From Asterias amurensis (Eukaryota > Echinodermata > Asteroidea > Forcipulatida > Asteriidae): 64,000 nucleotides of DNA. The translations under genes were made by a program, and so were the position numbers. Shown here in pieces: positions 30,229 through 41,756 of the stretch (positions within the stretch are counted from its first letter, which is position 1; every line of letters begins with the position of its first letter). The DNA is taken from the NCBI RefSeq assembly GCF_032118995.1, contig NC_092669.1:682001-746000 (forward strand), read 5' to 3'. Under the pieces are notes generated by a model. That model was not told where the DNA came from. It made no database searches and saw only the letters and a list, made by a program, of their open reading frames with translations.

Positions 30229-32897
30229 AAATTCTTACGCAACCTTCTTAGCTGTACCAGCTGCATGTTATTATTATATAAATGCCTCCATCTGATAAAT
30301 ATCATGTTATTTTAATTTAAGGTTATTTGTACTCAGTAATTACTACTTGAGCCGAGTCTAGTACAGACAGTGACTTCCAGAGCTAACTCATGTGCATGCC
30401 TAGGAAAGACTGGAATGTAGTCGATGTCAAAGGGCAGGTTAGACTTGTCAAAGTCTTTTGGTGGGAACAATCTAAGTGTTTTTGCTGATTAAAAATGAGA
30501 AAATTGAATAAGCTGGTTGCAAACTGCTTAGCAACCAAAAGGACCTACATACGTCATCATGTAGGTCGTTATACCATCCATTTACCTTGTGTGGTGTAAG
30601 TGCAAAAAAAGTTGTTATTTGCCCTAATGTTTCGACCCTAGCAGAGCTTTACTCAAAGGCTAAAGGATTACACACAGAAATAAACAACTTTTTCAGTTTA
30701 TATTTTAAAAAACATCAACACTTAAAACACTTACAATCATTGTGACTAAGTCCATGTGTCACTTGTCACAAAACAATCATAATGAGAACCATTCTACTGC
30801 ATACATAGTAAGCTGAAATTTCTATTTTAAAAACCTCTTTTATGACTCACCTCTCCATGTTAATTTCTATTGATAGAATAGGCCTACTTCCTTAAAAACT
30901 GTAATTGTTTGTTTTGTTGTTTTTATTCCTCCATGGTTATAGTATCTTTTGAATCAGTGCTTGTCGGTTTGTCACATATAATCACCAAGTACACAGCCAC
31001 AAACCTGTTTTTATACCGGTAACGTTGTTGGGGGGGGGGGAGGATAGTACAAAATAAATCAAGTATTTTAAAATCTGTTTAAATGATAGGAAGTTAAATA
31101 GCAGAGAAAGGTCAGAAATGTTATTCTGCGTAAGACGTTTTTATCATGAATGATAAATCAATTAAGATGTGATGAATCACAGTTCAGCAAGTGTGTTTTT
31201 TAGTCTCGATAACAAATTCCTTCAGATTTAGGAATCTGAAAAATGCAAAATCGAATCTATCAGTGTGTACATGTATTAGGAAAATCGACATGGTACAAAC
31301 ATACTTTTATTGGAGTAACTTGCTCCTGAAAACCTGTGTCATTCGAAGCCTGATAAAATAATTAAACTTTATACAATAAATTTTAAAAAATTACATGTGG
31401 GCCAAGAAAATAAGCAAATCTAAATAGAGTGGCTTCATTCTGAAATGACCAAACAAAATCAACAATGGATGGATAATTGTTGTTCTTTTTCTTACTAATC
31501 ACCGTATACATCTTGATCAATTGGTGCGCTTTCTAAGTTTGGAAAATGTGTGTTAAAAATGTTACTGTTATTATCAATGAGTAAGATGACAACCCTCACC
31601 TTCTGTAGTACTTGATGTTAATGTTTCTGCTCAGTGCTCACATTTATTTGGATTATAAAGATCCCATTGCCTGAAGCACATAATAGTGATTCACTCCTTT
31701 TCAATGCCACACTACTTGATGGCATCACTGCCCAATATGTTTATTAATCCAACTAGAATTCTAGAAGGGGAGGAGTGGCTCGTTGTAAGGCATTCACTTT
31801 CAAAATTTGGCTGAGGAATTCCAGCCATCTGTTCACACTGGTCAGTACCGGTGATATTTTGACATGTGTGTTTTTGTTTATGCAGTTTGCAAGTATGAGT
31901 TGATTAAATGAAACGGGCCTTTGCTGTTCATTTATTGTGATTGAGATGCAAAATAACTATTTATTCAAGAGTTAATACTGTTCACACTGTTGATATTTTG
32001 ACGTGTGTGTTTTGAAATGCAGTTGTGCAAAATGTGTTGATAAAATGAAACGAATGTTTGCTGTTCATTGTAGTGTAATTGAGATGCTGTATTATGTATT
32101 TCAGGCCTGTACGCTTCGTTTTTGAAAGGGCAAGGGCACGAGGCATTTTCTAGGGCACCAAGGCAATGACCAGGGGGCACAGAGGCAATTGCCTCCGTTA
32201 AGTATCAGGCCTGATTTTTATTCTAGAAAAAGGAAAACACCACTCAGTGGAAGGTATGTTTCATAACTGTGAAAAAAAATGTCCCCTAGTGTGCAGTAAG
32301 AGTGGATAAACAGACATTTGTTTGTTTTTTGTGCGTGATTGAGATGCAATTTGACTATATTCTAGAGTTAATAATACTCTTGTGGTGGTTACACAGTGCT
32401 CTCCTCAGCATTTTCCAAAATTGGGGAATTATGGACCAGAATTTTTGATGTTTGGCCAAAGCATGCCTGTTGTTGAAACCAGGTCCTCGGGATGTTTTTC
32501 TCATGGGTGTTTTTCCTCAACTAATTCAGACCAAAAGGGCCAATACAGGAAAGATCTCCTTACAGTATCAAGCCCTCAACGATCTTAATCAGGAAGTTGT
32601 GAGATATTTTTTTGGAAGCTACAACAACAATCGTTGGTTATTGAAACCAGCATAAAAGGCTTATATTGGATGTTTGTTTACACCTAGTTTGAGCATATAA
32701 GGCTGGATTTGTGGCATGGTGTATGCATGGTGATACTTGCAGTACTTGGAAGTGAAGTGTTTCTCAAAATTCATTTTACTACCCAAAGCTAATTCTCAAA
32801 ATATATTATGTACTATCCTAAGCTGCTGTACTTACCACGTAAGTTTTTATTACCACTAATTTTTAGTCATTAGGCCTACCTAGTACCAAGCCTCGAA
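30229..32897. other. Gene-free stretch upstream of tetraspanin B
   Basis: No exon found. GTTTCGACCCTAGCAGAGCT at 30,629-30,648 is the reverse of a motif also at 23,883 and 59,346. G-run at 31,029-31,042. A repeat of GGGCAAGGGCACG type lies at 32,104-32,215, with relatives at 33,290-33,420 and 38,730-38,815. Confidence 0.45.
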
Positions 32898-33279
32898 TTA
32901 AAGATGCTATGTCAGATTTTTGGCCGATTTGACCCACAAAATTTTGATTTAAAATTCAATAGGTATTTTGATGGGGGTCGAGAAAGTTACAAGCTTTCAT
33001 TTGAGCCACTCTCGAAAAAGTCCGCCAATTATTAGTAGCAGTGAAATAAAGTGCTCAAAATTAGTTTTTGTCAGGATCCCGACAATATACATGTATCACG
33101 TGACCAATTCTTATGTGTTTTATAAGAAACGTTTTAAATTTTTGTCATGGTTCCTGACCATTAAAAGTAAAAGATAAACTTTTTTCCGTTAGAGCAGGTG
33201 ATACTCTTTGAAATATCATTCAGTCAAAAAAATCAATTTTTTAATGTTTAGGGCCAAAAATCTGACATAGCATCTTTAA
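32898..33279. mobile_element. Hairpin MITE, family delta, complete
   Basis: TTAA at 32,898-32,901 and 33,276-33,279 bound a 374-bp element. Its termini are perfect inverted copies for at least 24 bp: AGATGCTATGTCAGATTTTT on the left and AAAAATCTGACATAGCATCT on the right. Internal sequence is non-coding. It ends 256 bp before the tetraspanin B start codon. Confidence 0.9.
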
Positions 33280-33479
33280 CCGCTGGCACTCACAGCGGTG
33301 CCCTGTGCTTTTGTTACTAGTGTCCTTTGGAAGGTTTCAATACAAATTGACATTTTCCTCATAGAAGTGCCCTTTACCAGAGGACAATTGTTGTGCCCCG
33401 TCAAGAGTCAAGGCCTGCATAACCAAACGCGTACAGACCCTTTAAATGTGTCCTTTCCTTTAATCTTGAATTCTTTCAG

Positions 33480-33534
33480 ATTACCTGACAGTGTATGCAG
33501 GCATCTTGACTTAAGGTCATCTGAGGTCGTTGCC
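33480..33534 (+). other. Probable 5' UTR of tetraspanin B
   Basis: The pyrimidine-rich run ending TTTCAG at 33,474-33,479 is a good acceptor, giving 55 bp of 5' UTR before the ATG. An alternative acceptor TATGCAG lies inside it. The upstream non-coding exon was not found. Confidence 0.4.
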
Positions 33535-36500
33535 ATGGGATCATCATATGATAAGGAGCCATGTTGTGGCATCTCTCTTCTTAAGTACATCCTCTTCATC
33601 TTTAACTTCTTCCTCCTAGTGAGTCTTCTCAAATCTTTCTGCCACCTTTAAACAAAAGTTAAACATCAAGCCCCGTCAGTCTTGTGGATTTTTACCCCAA
33701 ATTCGAGCCCTGTGTCAACCTGATTGGATTACCTTGTAAAATGCACTCACACAAAATATATTGTTATGATTGTTTGGTAGAGGATAGGCCTAATACCTTC
33801 ATGGATAAATCCCCAAAAGATCTTCTACCTTCATCTAAAAAATATTGACTGGAGATACAATATGTCGACTTTCTCCATAAGACGATCAGAGCATACTGAT
33901 CGAAACGTCAAGTTGAAACCAACAGTTCTTTTCAGAACCACCCCAACTCATTAGAGATAGTCATTACATGGTGTTACCGCAAACATTTCTATATCGTATT
34001 TCCACCATGCAAAGTTTCAAATCCTACTTAATATGTCGACTGTGACAAGTCTAGTTGTTATTTTGGAAATCATAGAGATCAGTTGTTTACATCATACATT
34101 GCTGTAAGTGGACATTTCAGAAGATTCTGAAGTACTTTTAGATTTCATTTGCTTACTAGAAATGGAAAATCACATATAAGCCATATTTTTTACCATTTCC
34201 ATGTTGTAAATAAGGAAGGAAATGGACTTATTTTACAGAATGCTTATTTATTTTTTATTTTTTATCTAGCTCGGTGGTGCAGGCGTTTGTGGCATCGGAC
34301 TCTGGACTCTACTCAAGAAATGGGACTACGCTAGCCTGCTGTGCGATGACCTCTACACAATATCAACTTACGTTCTGATCATCTCGGGTGGTGTGATCAT
34401 TATCATAGCTGCATTGGGGTGCTTTGGCGCTCAACAAGAACACAAATGCTGCCTGCTTATTGTAAGTGAAGTCAGGAGACAAGACTTTTGGTTTTCGATG
34501 ACCGTATTTGGCTGTTGAAGCCACTCACCCTGGGATCAGTTTTAGTCACTGACATGAGCACTAACTAGTATCAAAACAAAAAACAACTTTAAGGGGAGGT
34601 ATGATTATGTTTGGTTATTACTCCTACAATTATGGAAATACAAAACTTACTTGGCTAGGTATGGCAGCTCTTGATTGTTTCAAGCATTTTGAGAAACATT
34701 TCACTTCAAATAAGTAATGTGGTTATGGAAAAAAGATAATTTTGTTGTCCCAAAACTTTTAATTTGAAACAGGTTACTGTCAGATGTTATGTTTCTCAGA
34801 TAGTGTATTCCATTATTACAGAATATTCTTCCTGCATGGGTATAACAGCTCACGATCTCTCAAAAGTGCTACCGCCTTTTACAATGAAATTTTAACAGGT
34901 CAATTGCATTGTATAAATCTACATTTATGTAGGATTTAATCAATCAAAAGTACACTTTGCCTTTTAAGGCAAAGTGTACTTAAAAAGGGGGCAGATAGAG
35001 GCTTTAAACGTTTCAGATTTCTTTGATGGCAATTTGATTTGGTCTTTCAGAAATAGAAGCAGAATTTACCATGAACTACAAATACTATTGAACTTTTTTG
35101 ATCTTTTGTTATTTTTCCCTCCCTGCAGTATTTTACATTTCTGCTCTTCCTGTGCTTAGGAGAGCTGGTTGTTGGAATTTATGTTTACATCTACAGGGAA
35201 TCGGTAAGTATTATTATATTAGTTATTATTTAATTTATTTATTTGGTTACACTTTACACTGGCAAACCACTAAAAGAAACTAGATATTCAGAGTTTGTCT
35301 TCAGACAAACTTATGTGTTTGGCTCCAGAGAGTAAAATGCTTGTGAGCATTTAAAAAATGTTTTGTTCTCAAGATATGTTGAAAATGGTCAAAATTATGT
35401 TGGGCCCAGTTGATTGGGAAGGTCAAAACCATCACATTTTGAGAAGGAAAAAACATATTTTTCCACACATTCAAAGGTTTTTTTGTAACAAGTCAACATT
35501 ATGTAAAAACAAGTCCTCTTTTTTTTCAGGTGAATATGGAGTTAGAACGATGCTTGAATGAGACGATTGTTGCCAATTATGGTATGAAGGGACAGAAAGA
35601 ATTCACCGAAGCCTATGATGATCTCCAGAGAACCGTGAGTATTTTGATTTTTTTTCAAGAACAATTACCACCAGTAACTGAGTATGAAACTAGAGAGAAA
35701 TGTTCAGTTTTGGAGGAAAAACCCGACCACATGTAAGGCTTTGGTCCGAGCATCTATTACATGCATTACACAACACACTGGACCTACAGCTTTTATGTTC
35801 CATCCAAAGGACAAAGCAACAATGGTTACACTGAGACTCAAAGCCACACCAGAGTTTGAAATCTTTGCGCTTAACTGCTCAGCAAATACACACAGTACAG
35901 AATTCATACCTGTAAGAACTTTAAAAATATGTATTCCCAACCTGCCAATCGGTGAGTCTGACATGGTCTAAACTAAAGTGAGCCAGCAGTTGCAAGTTCC
36001 CTTTGCTGATGCGTTTTAGAAACAAACATGTTATTCCACTGTCTTCAAAGGGATTCTTTCCAACAATTAAAGTTGCAATATTAGTTTAAAAATCCAATCT
36101 ATCTGTTTCACTTCCTACTTGTATAGTTCCAATGCTGTGGCGCTGCAAGTTATGCCGACTACCAGCTATGCCAATGGAAAGTGAGTGGTAATGCTGGTAA
36201 CCTGAGTGCCCCAGATAGCTGCTGTAAAACGGAGAGCAGCTACTGTAGCGTGAGAGACCATCCGTCAAATATCTACCACTTGGTAAGTCACTGGTTCCCA
36301 AAGTCATCTCGTAAGCATTTGCTTTGTAAAGTCACTGGTTCCCCCGAGTCATCAAACAAAATTCACGATATGCTATAAGTCACTGGTTCCCAACGTCATC
36401 TAGCAAGAGTTTACTTTGAGAGTGATTAACCCTCACTTTAATTTGTTTGGGTAGGTATTATTGCATTCCTTAGCAGCAAAGACTGTGAATTTTCAGTCTC

Positions 36501-39299
36501 AAGCACCATTGTTAGTTCTTGGGTACACAAATACAGAGAGGAGCAAAATTGAAGCGGAGTTTGTGTTCAGATGTTTGATGTCATTTCAGACAGTTTATGA
36601 TGCAACATGGTGACTGATTGATCAATATGTTTTTCCTTGACATAGGGGTGTGTGGATGGACTCGCTAACTACTTCAGCGGACATCTGGCCATTATCGGTG
36701 CGGTGTGTGTAGCAATCGCCGGTGTACAGGTAAGATAAAGACATAAAGACAAACAGAGCATTCATAAGGACGTGTAACCACAAGGTTGTGGGTTCGAATT
36801 CTACCAAGCTAACTGCTGATTTCACAATGACTAGAATTGTCGACTAGTTACCAAATCACAATTTCTTGTTTTGTGCAATTTATAATCTATGAGGTCGTTC
36901 ACACGCCGTACTAAAGTTGGTCTAAGTCCACTTAGACCGGTTCGGGTTCAACTTTTGTGCGTGTGAACGCAAATAAAGTTAGACCGGATCGGGTTTAAAC
37001 CCCAAAACTTAAACCGTCCAGCGAGGCGGTCTAAGTCTAAACCGGTTCGGGTTTATCTTTTAACACTGCGTGTGGACAGAATGACATCCAGTTTTAACTC
37101 ACAACGGACGACCCATTGTGTGGTTCAATGCACACGCCCGGGACCCGGAGTGCTTGTATACGGTTTCTGTTGCCTCTGATGCTGAAAAGCACCGAGTATT
37201 TATATTACTTTCTTGCCGCTTACCGAGTTGGCGAAACCCTCTCGATCGGTGTATGCAGTTTAACACAGGCCCACGCCCATGATTTATTAAATTCTGAAAC
37301 AAAATTATATTTTCCAAGCTTTTTTTGTGTCCTATAATAAATTGAAACTGTTTTTCATGCGTATACTACGAGGGCAGCGAAGAAGCATATTTTTTAATGC
37401 TTCTCACGTGTACAGCGGTGCCATCCCATAGTTATCCATCACCGATCCCGTGGATGTGCCTTTCTATTGCCGTTACCGTTACTAGCGTGTTGTACTTTCA
37501 ATCTAGGAGAATGAACTGCAGTGGGCGCGAGGCTGTGTGTAGGGGAAATTCCCTACGCCAGCAATATCACCACGTTGTTGGGAAGTTGGGAAAATACTGC
37601 GAAGTACATGTATTTACGTAATTTGCACGTGTGTAGTTGTGTTTATGAACGAATCGGAATAAAAATCGCGGCACCAGCTTTTGAGAGATCGCAGCTTCCA
37701 ATCGATTGAAGTACAAACTAAAAGTATTTATTAAATCGGAAACAGTGGTATAAAACAAAACGCACAAATGAAACGTGTTCTGTTTCATGGAATATGGACC
37801 ATATTTTGGTGAGTTTTCTCGGCGGTTTGTATCAATATTTTGTTTGTTTAAAAAAAAAAAAAATTTGAGTCGTGTTTATGTTTGTTTTAAGTGCCCATAT
37901 CCTCCCAACGGTAAAACTGTTACCGCGTTTGATTTGGCCATTTGTATCCAATAATTATGCCCTGATGATCATCCAGGGCATGGGGCACTCAGTATCTCGG
38001 CATACTCGGTGCATGAATCTGATGAATAAAACCGGATGTTAGAGCAACGGGGTCGCGTCTACTTTGACCTCTTAAAACCGAAGATAAACCGGATCGGGTT
38101 TAACTCTGTGCTGTCTGAACGCAAGGGTTTTTTATTTTTACGACCACCCCCCGCTGCTCGTAAAAGTTAGACCCGCGGTTCGGGTCTAAGTTAGTACGCT
38201 GTCTGAACATACCCATAGACATTTAACCAATGTGGGTATGTTCAGACAGCTTACTAAGTTAAACCCGAACTGGTTTAACTTCTATGAGCAGCAGGGGGTG
38301 GTCGTAAAAATAAAAAACTATTGCGTTCAGACAGCACTGAGTTAAACCCGATACGGTTTATCTTTGGTTTTAAGAGGTCAAAGCAAACACGACCCTGTTA
38401 CTCTAACATCCTGTTTATTGGCCTGTCCATGTTCATTGGTCACCATGTGTTCACCATGGGGTCTTTTTATTCTGTCCACACACAATGTTAAAAGATAAAC
38501 CCGAAGCGGTCTAAAGATAAACCCCCTCCCTGGACGGTTTATCTTTTGTGGGTTGAACTCGATTCGGACTAACTTTAGAACCGTTCAGACACACTGAGTT
38601 GAACTCGATCGGGTTAAACCATGAGTTAAACTAACTTTAGTACTGTGTCTGAAGTACCAGCTTGATGTTTATATCCCATTGCACGCACTGCAATTTCCCT
38701 CTGGCTAGGGACACGTATATGAGAAAAATGTAAATTTGTGTTTGCAAAGGGCACCCCAGAAATAGCACAGGGCGCCCTGGCAACTGCTGTGGGTGCCGTG
38801 AGCCAATTTGAGGCCTGCCCTTGTTGGAGTTTTGTCAAAGTCCCCTTGACAGGAAGATCACACAAACAAACAAACAGATTCAAACATCTATTATAATATC
38901 GTTGCGGTACCCGCTGCCAAAGCATAGGATTCGAACTGCCTCTAGCTACCGGGCAATCTCATTAGTCTAGTTGGTAAGACACTGCTCTAGAGTTGCAAGG
39001 GTCGTGGGTTCGAATCCCACCCGAGTAATATGCCTGTGAAATTTTTTCACAGGACTTTGGAAAATACCAAGTATACAATGCCAACACACATCGGTGTATG
39101 AGTAAAAACCAAAATTAATATTCTTTATTCCCAATGCAAAGTTAACATCCATTATACTCAAATTTAAAACCAATGAATTGTCTACATTTTCTTGATGATT
39201 AATTTAATTTTATTTGTTTTTTCTATGCAGATATTTGGTTTGATCTTCTCGATATGTCTCTACTGTCATCTTAAGTACGAAGAACAAGAGCCGTACTAA
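33535..39299 (+). CDS. Tetraspanin B, CD151/TSPAN11-like
   Basis: Four-pass tetraspanin of the CD151 group, which in vertebrates binds laminin-receptor integrins. Exons, all introns phase 0: 33535-33618, 34270-34461, 35129-35203, 35530-35634, 36127-36282, 36646-36729, 39231-39299; 254 aa. It opens MGSSYDKEPCCGISLLKYIL with palmitoylatable cysteines next to TM1. TM2 runs into GCFGAQQEHKCCLL. The large loop has CCG (155-157), SCC (183-185), C192 and C206. The run RDHPSNIY (195-202) closely follows the CD151 loop; the integrin-contact QRD of human CD151 is VRD (194-196) here. The tail YCHLKYEEQEPY keeps a YxxPhi sorting motif (YCHL, 243-246). The group assignment is strong; one-to-one orthology is not proven. 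Confidence 0.94.
34948..34981. repeat. Perfect 34-bp palindrome in tetraspanin B intron 2
   Basis: Two 16-bp arms, AAGTACACTTTGCCTT and AAGGCAAAGTGTACTT, are separated by TT. The perfection suggests recent origin, perhaps the fused termini of an internally deleted hairpin element. Confidence 0.85.
36765..36888 (+). mobile_element. tRNA-derived SINE fragment
   Basis: A B box GGTTCGAATTC at about 36,791-36,801 is followed by a SINE-like body with GACTAGTTACCAAATCACAA. The A box is weak. It starts about 35 bp after the donor of exon 6. Confidence 0.45.
36893..38213. mobile_element. 1.3-kb inverted-repeat element (twin 1)
   Basis: The left end GGTCGTTCACACGCCGTACT and the right end GTACGCTGTCTGAACATACC are related inverted termini. 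The subterminal regions are crowded with TTAGACCCGAACCGG-type repeats. An internal segment of about 0.9 kb (37,110-38,030) is unlike the ends and richer in GC. No transposase was recognised in it. It occupies tetraspanin B intron 6. Confidence 0.7.
38234..38650. mobile_element. 417-bp inverted-repeat element (twin 2)
   Basis: Begins GGGTATGTTCAGACAGCTTA and ends TTTAGTACTGTGTCTGAAGT. Its left part matches the right end of twin 1 in reverse (GCAGCAGGGGGTGGTCGTAA) and its right part matches the left end of twin 1 in reverse (GTTAAAAGATAAACCCGAA). It is an internally deleted relative, placed head to head with twin 1 and 20 bp away. Confidence 0.75.
38955..39140 (+). mobile_element. tRNA-derived SINE
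   Basis: The A-box-like TAGTCTAGTTGGTAAGACAC and a perfect B box GGTTCGAATCC (39,007-39,017) inside a paired T-arm are followed by a body with a TGTGAAATTTTTTCACA hairpin. The acceptor stem does not pair, so this is a SINE rather than a tRNA gene. It ends about 90 bp before the last exon of tetraspanin B. Confidence 0.7.
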
Positions 39300-40480
39300 A
39301 CTGAATAATGTGCAAAGTCAATTTTTGTTATGTGCAAAACTTGTTTATTTTTCAACCTGTAGATATTATGCGTGCTTAAAAATTATTGACTCTGTTTTGT
39401 AACGAGAGGGCAGTAATTTATTACTGTAACCATGCAGATTTGTATTTCTCCAGCTGTGTATTTTTTGGCTAATGTTTGTGAATTTTGAGTGTTGTAATCA
39501 ATGTTTGATAACTAAACTTAATATAAGTATTACTATAAAAATCACTCACATTATAAAAAGAAAACAAAGGGGGGGTGTATTACATTATTTGGTTTTAACC
39601 ATTCACCGATATCGAACAAAACTAGCATGGTAGTGGTACAAGGTCTCAGCCTAAATGGAGTCCGTGTTAAAACTCCCACAGATTTTGTATCAATTGTTGT
39701 TTAGCTTCTGGCTTATAACAAAAAGACAAGCGTATTCTGACAAATATTCTGATAATGATTATGCAAATGAGCTGTGTGTAAACTTTTTTAATTAAATTTA
39801 ATAACAAAGTTGAAAAATGGTATATATCATATGATTGTTCATTCTAGTATTTGATTGCAAATTAATTGTTCAGCAGAATTGTCTGTCATCAATACAGGCA
39901 CATCTAACTCAAACTTAAAATGCCTCTAAGAAGTTTCTCTGCTGAAAATGGTGCTGTACTAGTGATTTATTTTTTTCCAGAAAGTAGAAAGAAGTTTGCA
40001 GGTTACTTTAAGCTGTACCAATAATGGAGTGGGTTGAGGCTAGGGGTAGAAGTTGGGGGGGGGGGTAATAGTCTTTGAAAATCAGTCCTTTAATAACCAG
40101 TACTAGCATCACTCAAGTACTTCAATGTATTTGCAAGTTCTTTTACTCTTCCTCGATATTTTGTACTTGCCTCGATTTGTATTGTACTAATCCACAAGAC
40201 GTGTAAATTATGCAACTCTCATAATTATATTTACTATTTTGTATATAACGTTTATAAAGTATTCAGTAATAATTGCTCACTTAGATTGCTTATTTTGACC
40301 TATGACCTAGTTGGTGTAGTCTTAGTCACACGGTGTTACATGTACATGGTAAGATTTATGAGTGCGTAAGTTTAGAAAACAAGAGGTCAGGCGTGGTATT
40401 TGGCCCTTGAAGAAGAGTAGGACAATTAATGAGTGAAATGGCTGGCAAACATGTACTGTATTGAACTTTTGAGGGTGGCC
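39300..40480 (+). other. 3' UTR and flank of tetraspanin B
   Basis: AT-rich sequence after the stop codon. No AATAAA close to the stop; ATTAAA occurs near 39,795. G-run at about 40,056-40,066. No other gene seen. Confidence 0.45.
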
Positions 40481-40850
40481 TTAAAGGCAGTGGACACTAT
40501 TGGTAATTACTCAAAATAATTATTAGCATAAAACCTTTCTTGATTACGAGTAATGGGGAGAGGTTGATGGTATAAAACATTGAGAGAAACAGCTCCCTCT
40601 GAAGTGACGTAGTTTTCAAGAAAGAAGTAATTTTCCACGAATTTGATTTCGAGACCTCAGATTTAGAATTTGAGGTTCTCGAAATCAAGCATCTGAAAGC
40701 ACACATCTTTGTGTGACCATGGTGTGACAAGGGTGTTTTATCTTTCAATAATATCTCGCAACTTCGACGACCGATGGAGCTCAAATTTTCACAGGCTTGT
40801 TATTTTATGCATGTATGTTGAGATACACCAATAGTGTCCATTGTCTTTAA
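40481..40850. mobile_element. MITE, family alpha, complete
   Basis: TTAA at 40,481-40,484 and 40,847-40,850 enclose 362 bp. Left AGGCAGTGGACACTATTGG, right CCAATAGTGTCCATTGTCT. The long arms include CTCGAAATCAAGC and its complement around the centre. Non-coding. Confidence 0.88.
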
Positions 40851-41756
40851 GGCTATTTAAAGAACAGTTTTTTAGATGCAACTGAATGTAAACAAAACAA
40901 AAAAACAGATTACAGTTAGGAAAAGTAAGAATTGTTCGAGCAACAGCTACAATGACAGGATCCCTTACTGTGTTGAACTTTCGGGGGCGCCCTTGATGGA
41001 TGCGGGTTTACGATTAAATTGCTGGCCATTGCATGTATATAAATTTCCACTGATAGGCAATTTTTGGTTTTATAGACAAAAATGATTGTGGACGATTGTA
41101 AAAATATAATGCCCTCATTTGAATAGTTTGGATTTGATGATTGGACGATTTACACCACTAGGGGTGTCTTGTCAACCAATAAGCCGGGCTGAATTTCAAA
41201 AAGCGTTAAGATTATCACCATATTGATTTGTACAGTGACATCATACTTTACTTAGCAAATAAGATAAGTACACAGTTAAGATTAATCTTAGCCGGTTGTG
41301 AAACCTGCCTGTGGTCTGTTTTTCAGAAAATAAACGCGTGTACAAGTTTTTATTTAATGATTTTCTCGCTAAAAGCTGTAGTCACAATTAATCAGTGAAC
41401 AATAACTTTCTTTTTGTAGAATAAACAATGAATTTGAAATGGTTTGGTTTTGTTAACTTGTTGTGTTTTATAGGCCAATCACAGCCATGATGGGTAGCTC
41501 TGAAAAGTTTGGTTAGAACAAGACACTGGAGGTTAAACACGGGGGACCAGTCCACTATAAGTCAAACCAGGACAATAAGGGCAATAACCTTCATGGAGGC
41601 AATCACCTTCAATCACTGCGCTCTAACACAAAACTGGATTCGTTTAAGAACTGCCTGAAAACCCACATACATGTATACAACAACAGGTTGCTCTGTAGTT
41701 TGTACATGCAAATGTTACTTGTTTGCTTTCTGCATTTGAAGACCACAAACAACATT
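40851..41756. other. Gene-free gap before the zinc-finger cluster
   Basis: An eroded foldback with AAGCGTTAAGATTATCACC and GTTAAGATTAATCTTAGC lies at about 41,185-41,310. AATAAA at about 41,328 and 41,420 could serve long tetraspanin B transcripts. Nothing else recognised. Confidence 0.45.

Noticed and set aside
38943-39020. tRNA gene
   Set aside because: The T-arm and B box are good, but the acceptor and D arms do not pair and a SINE body follows.
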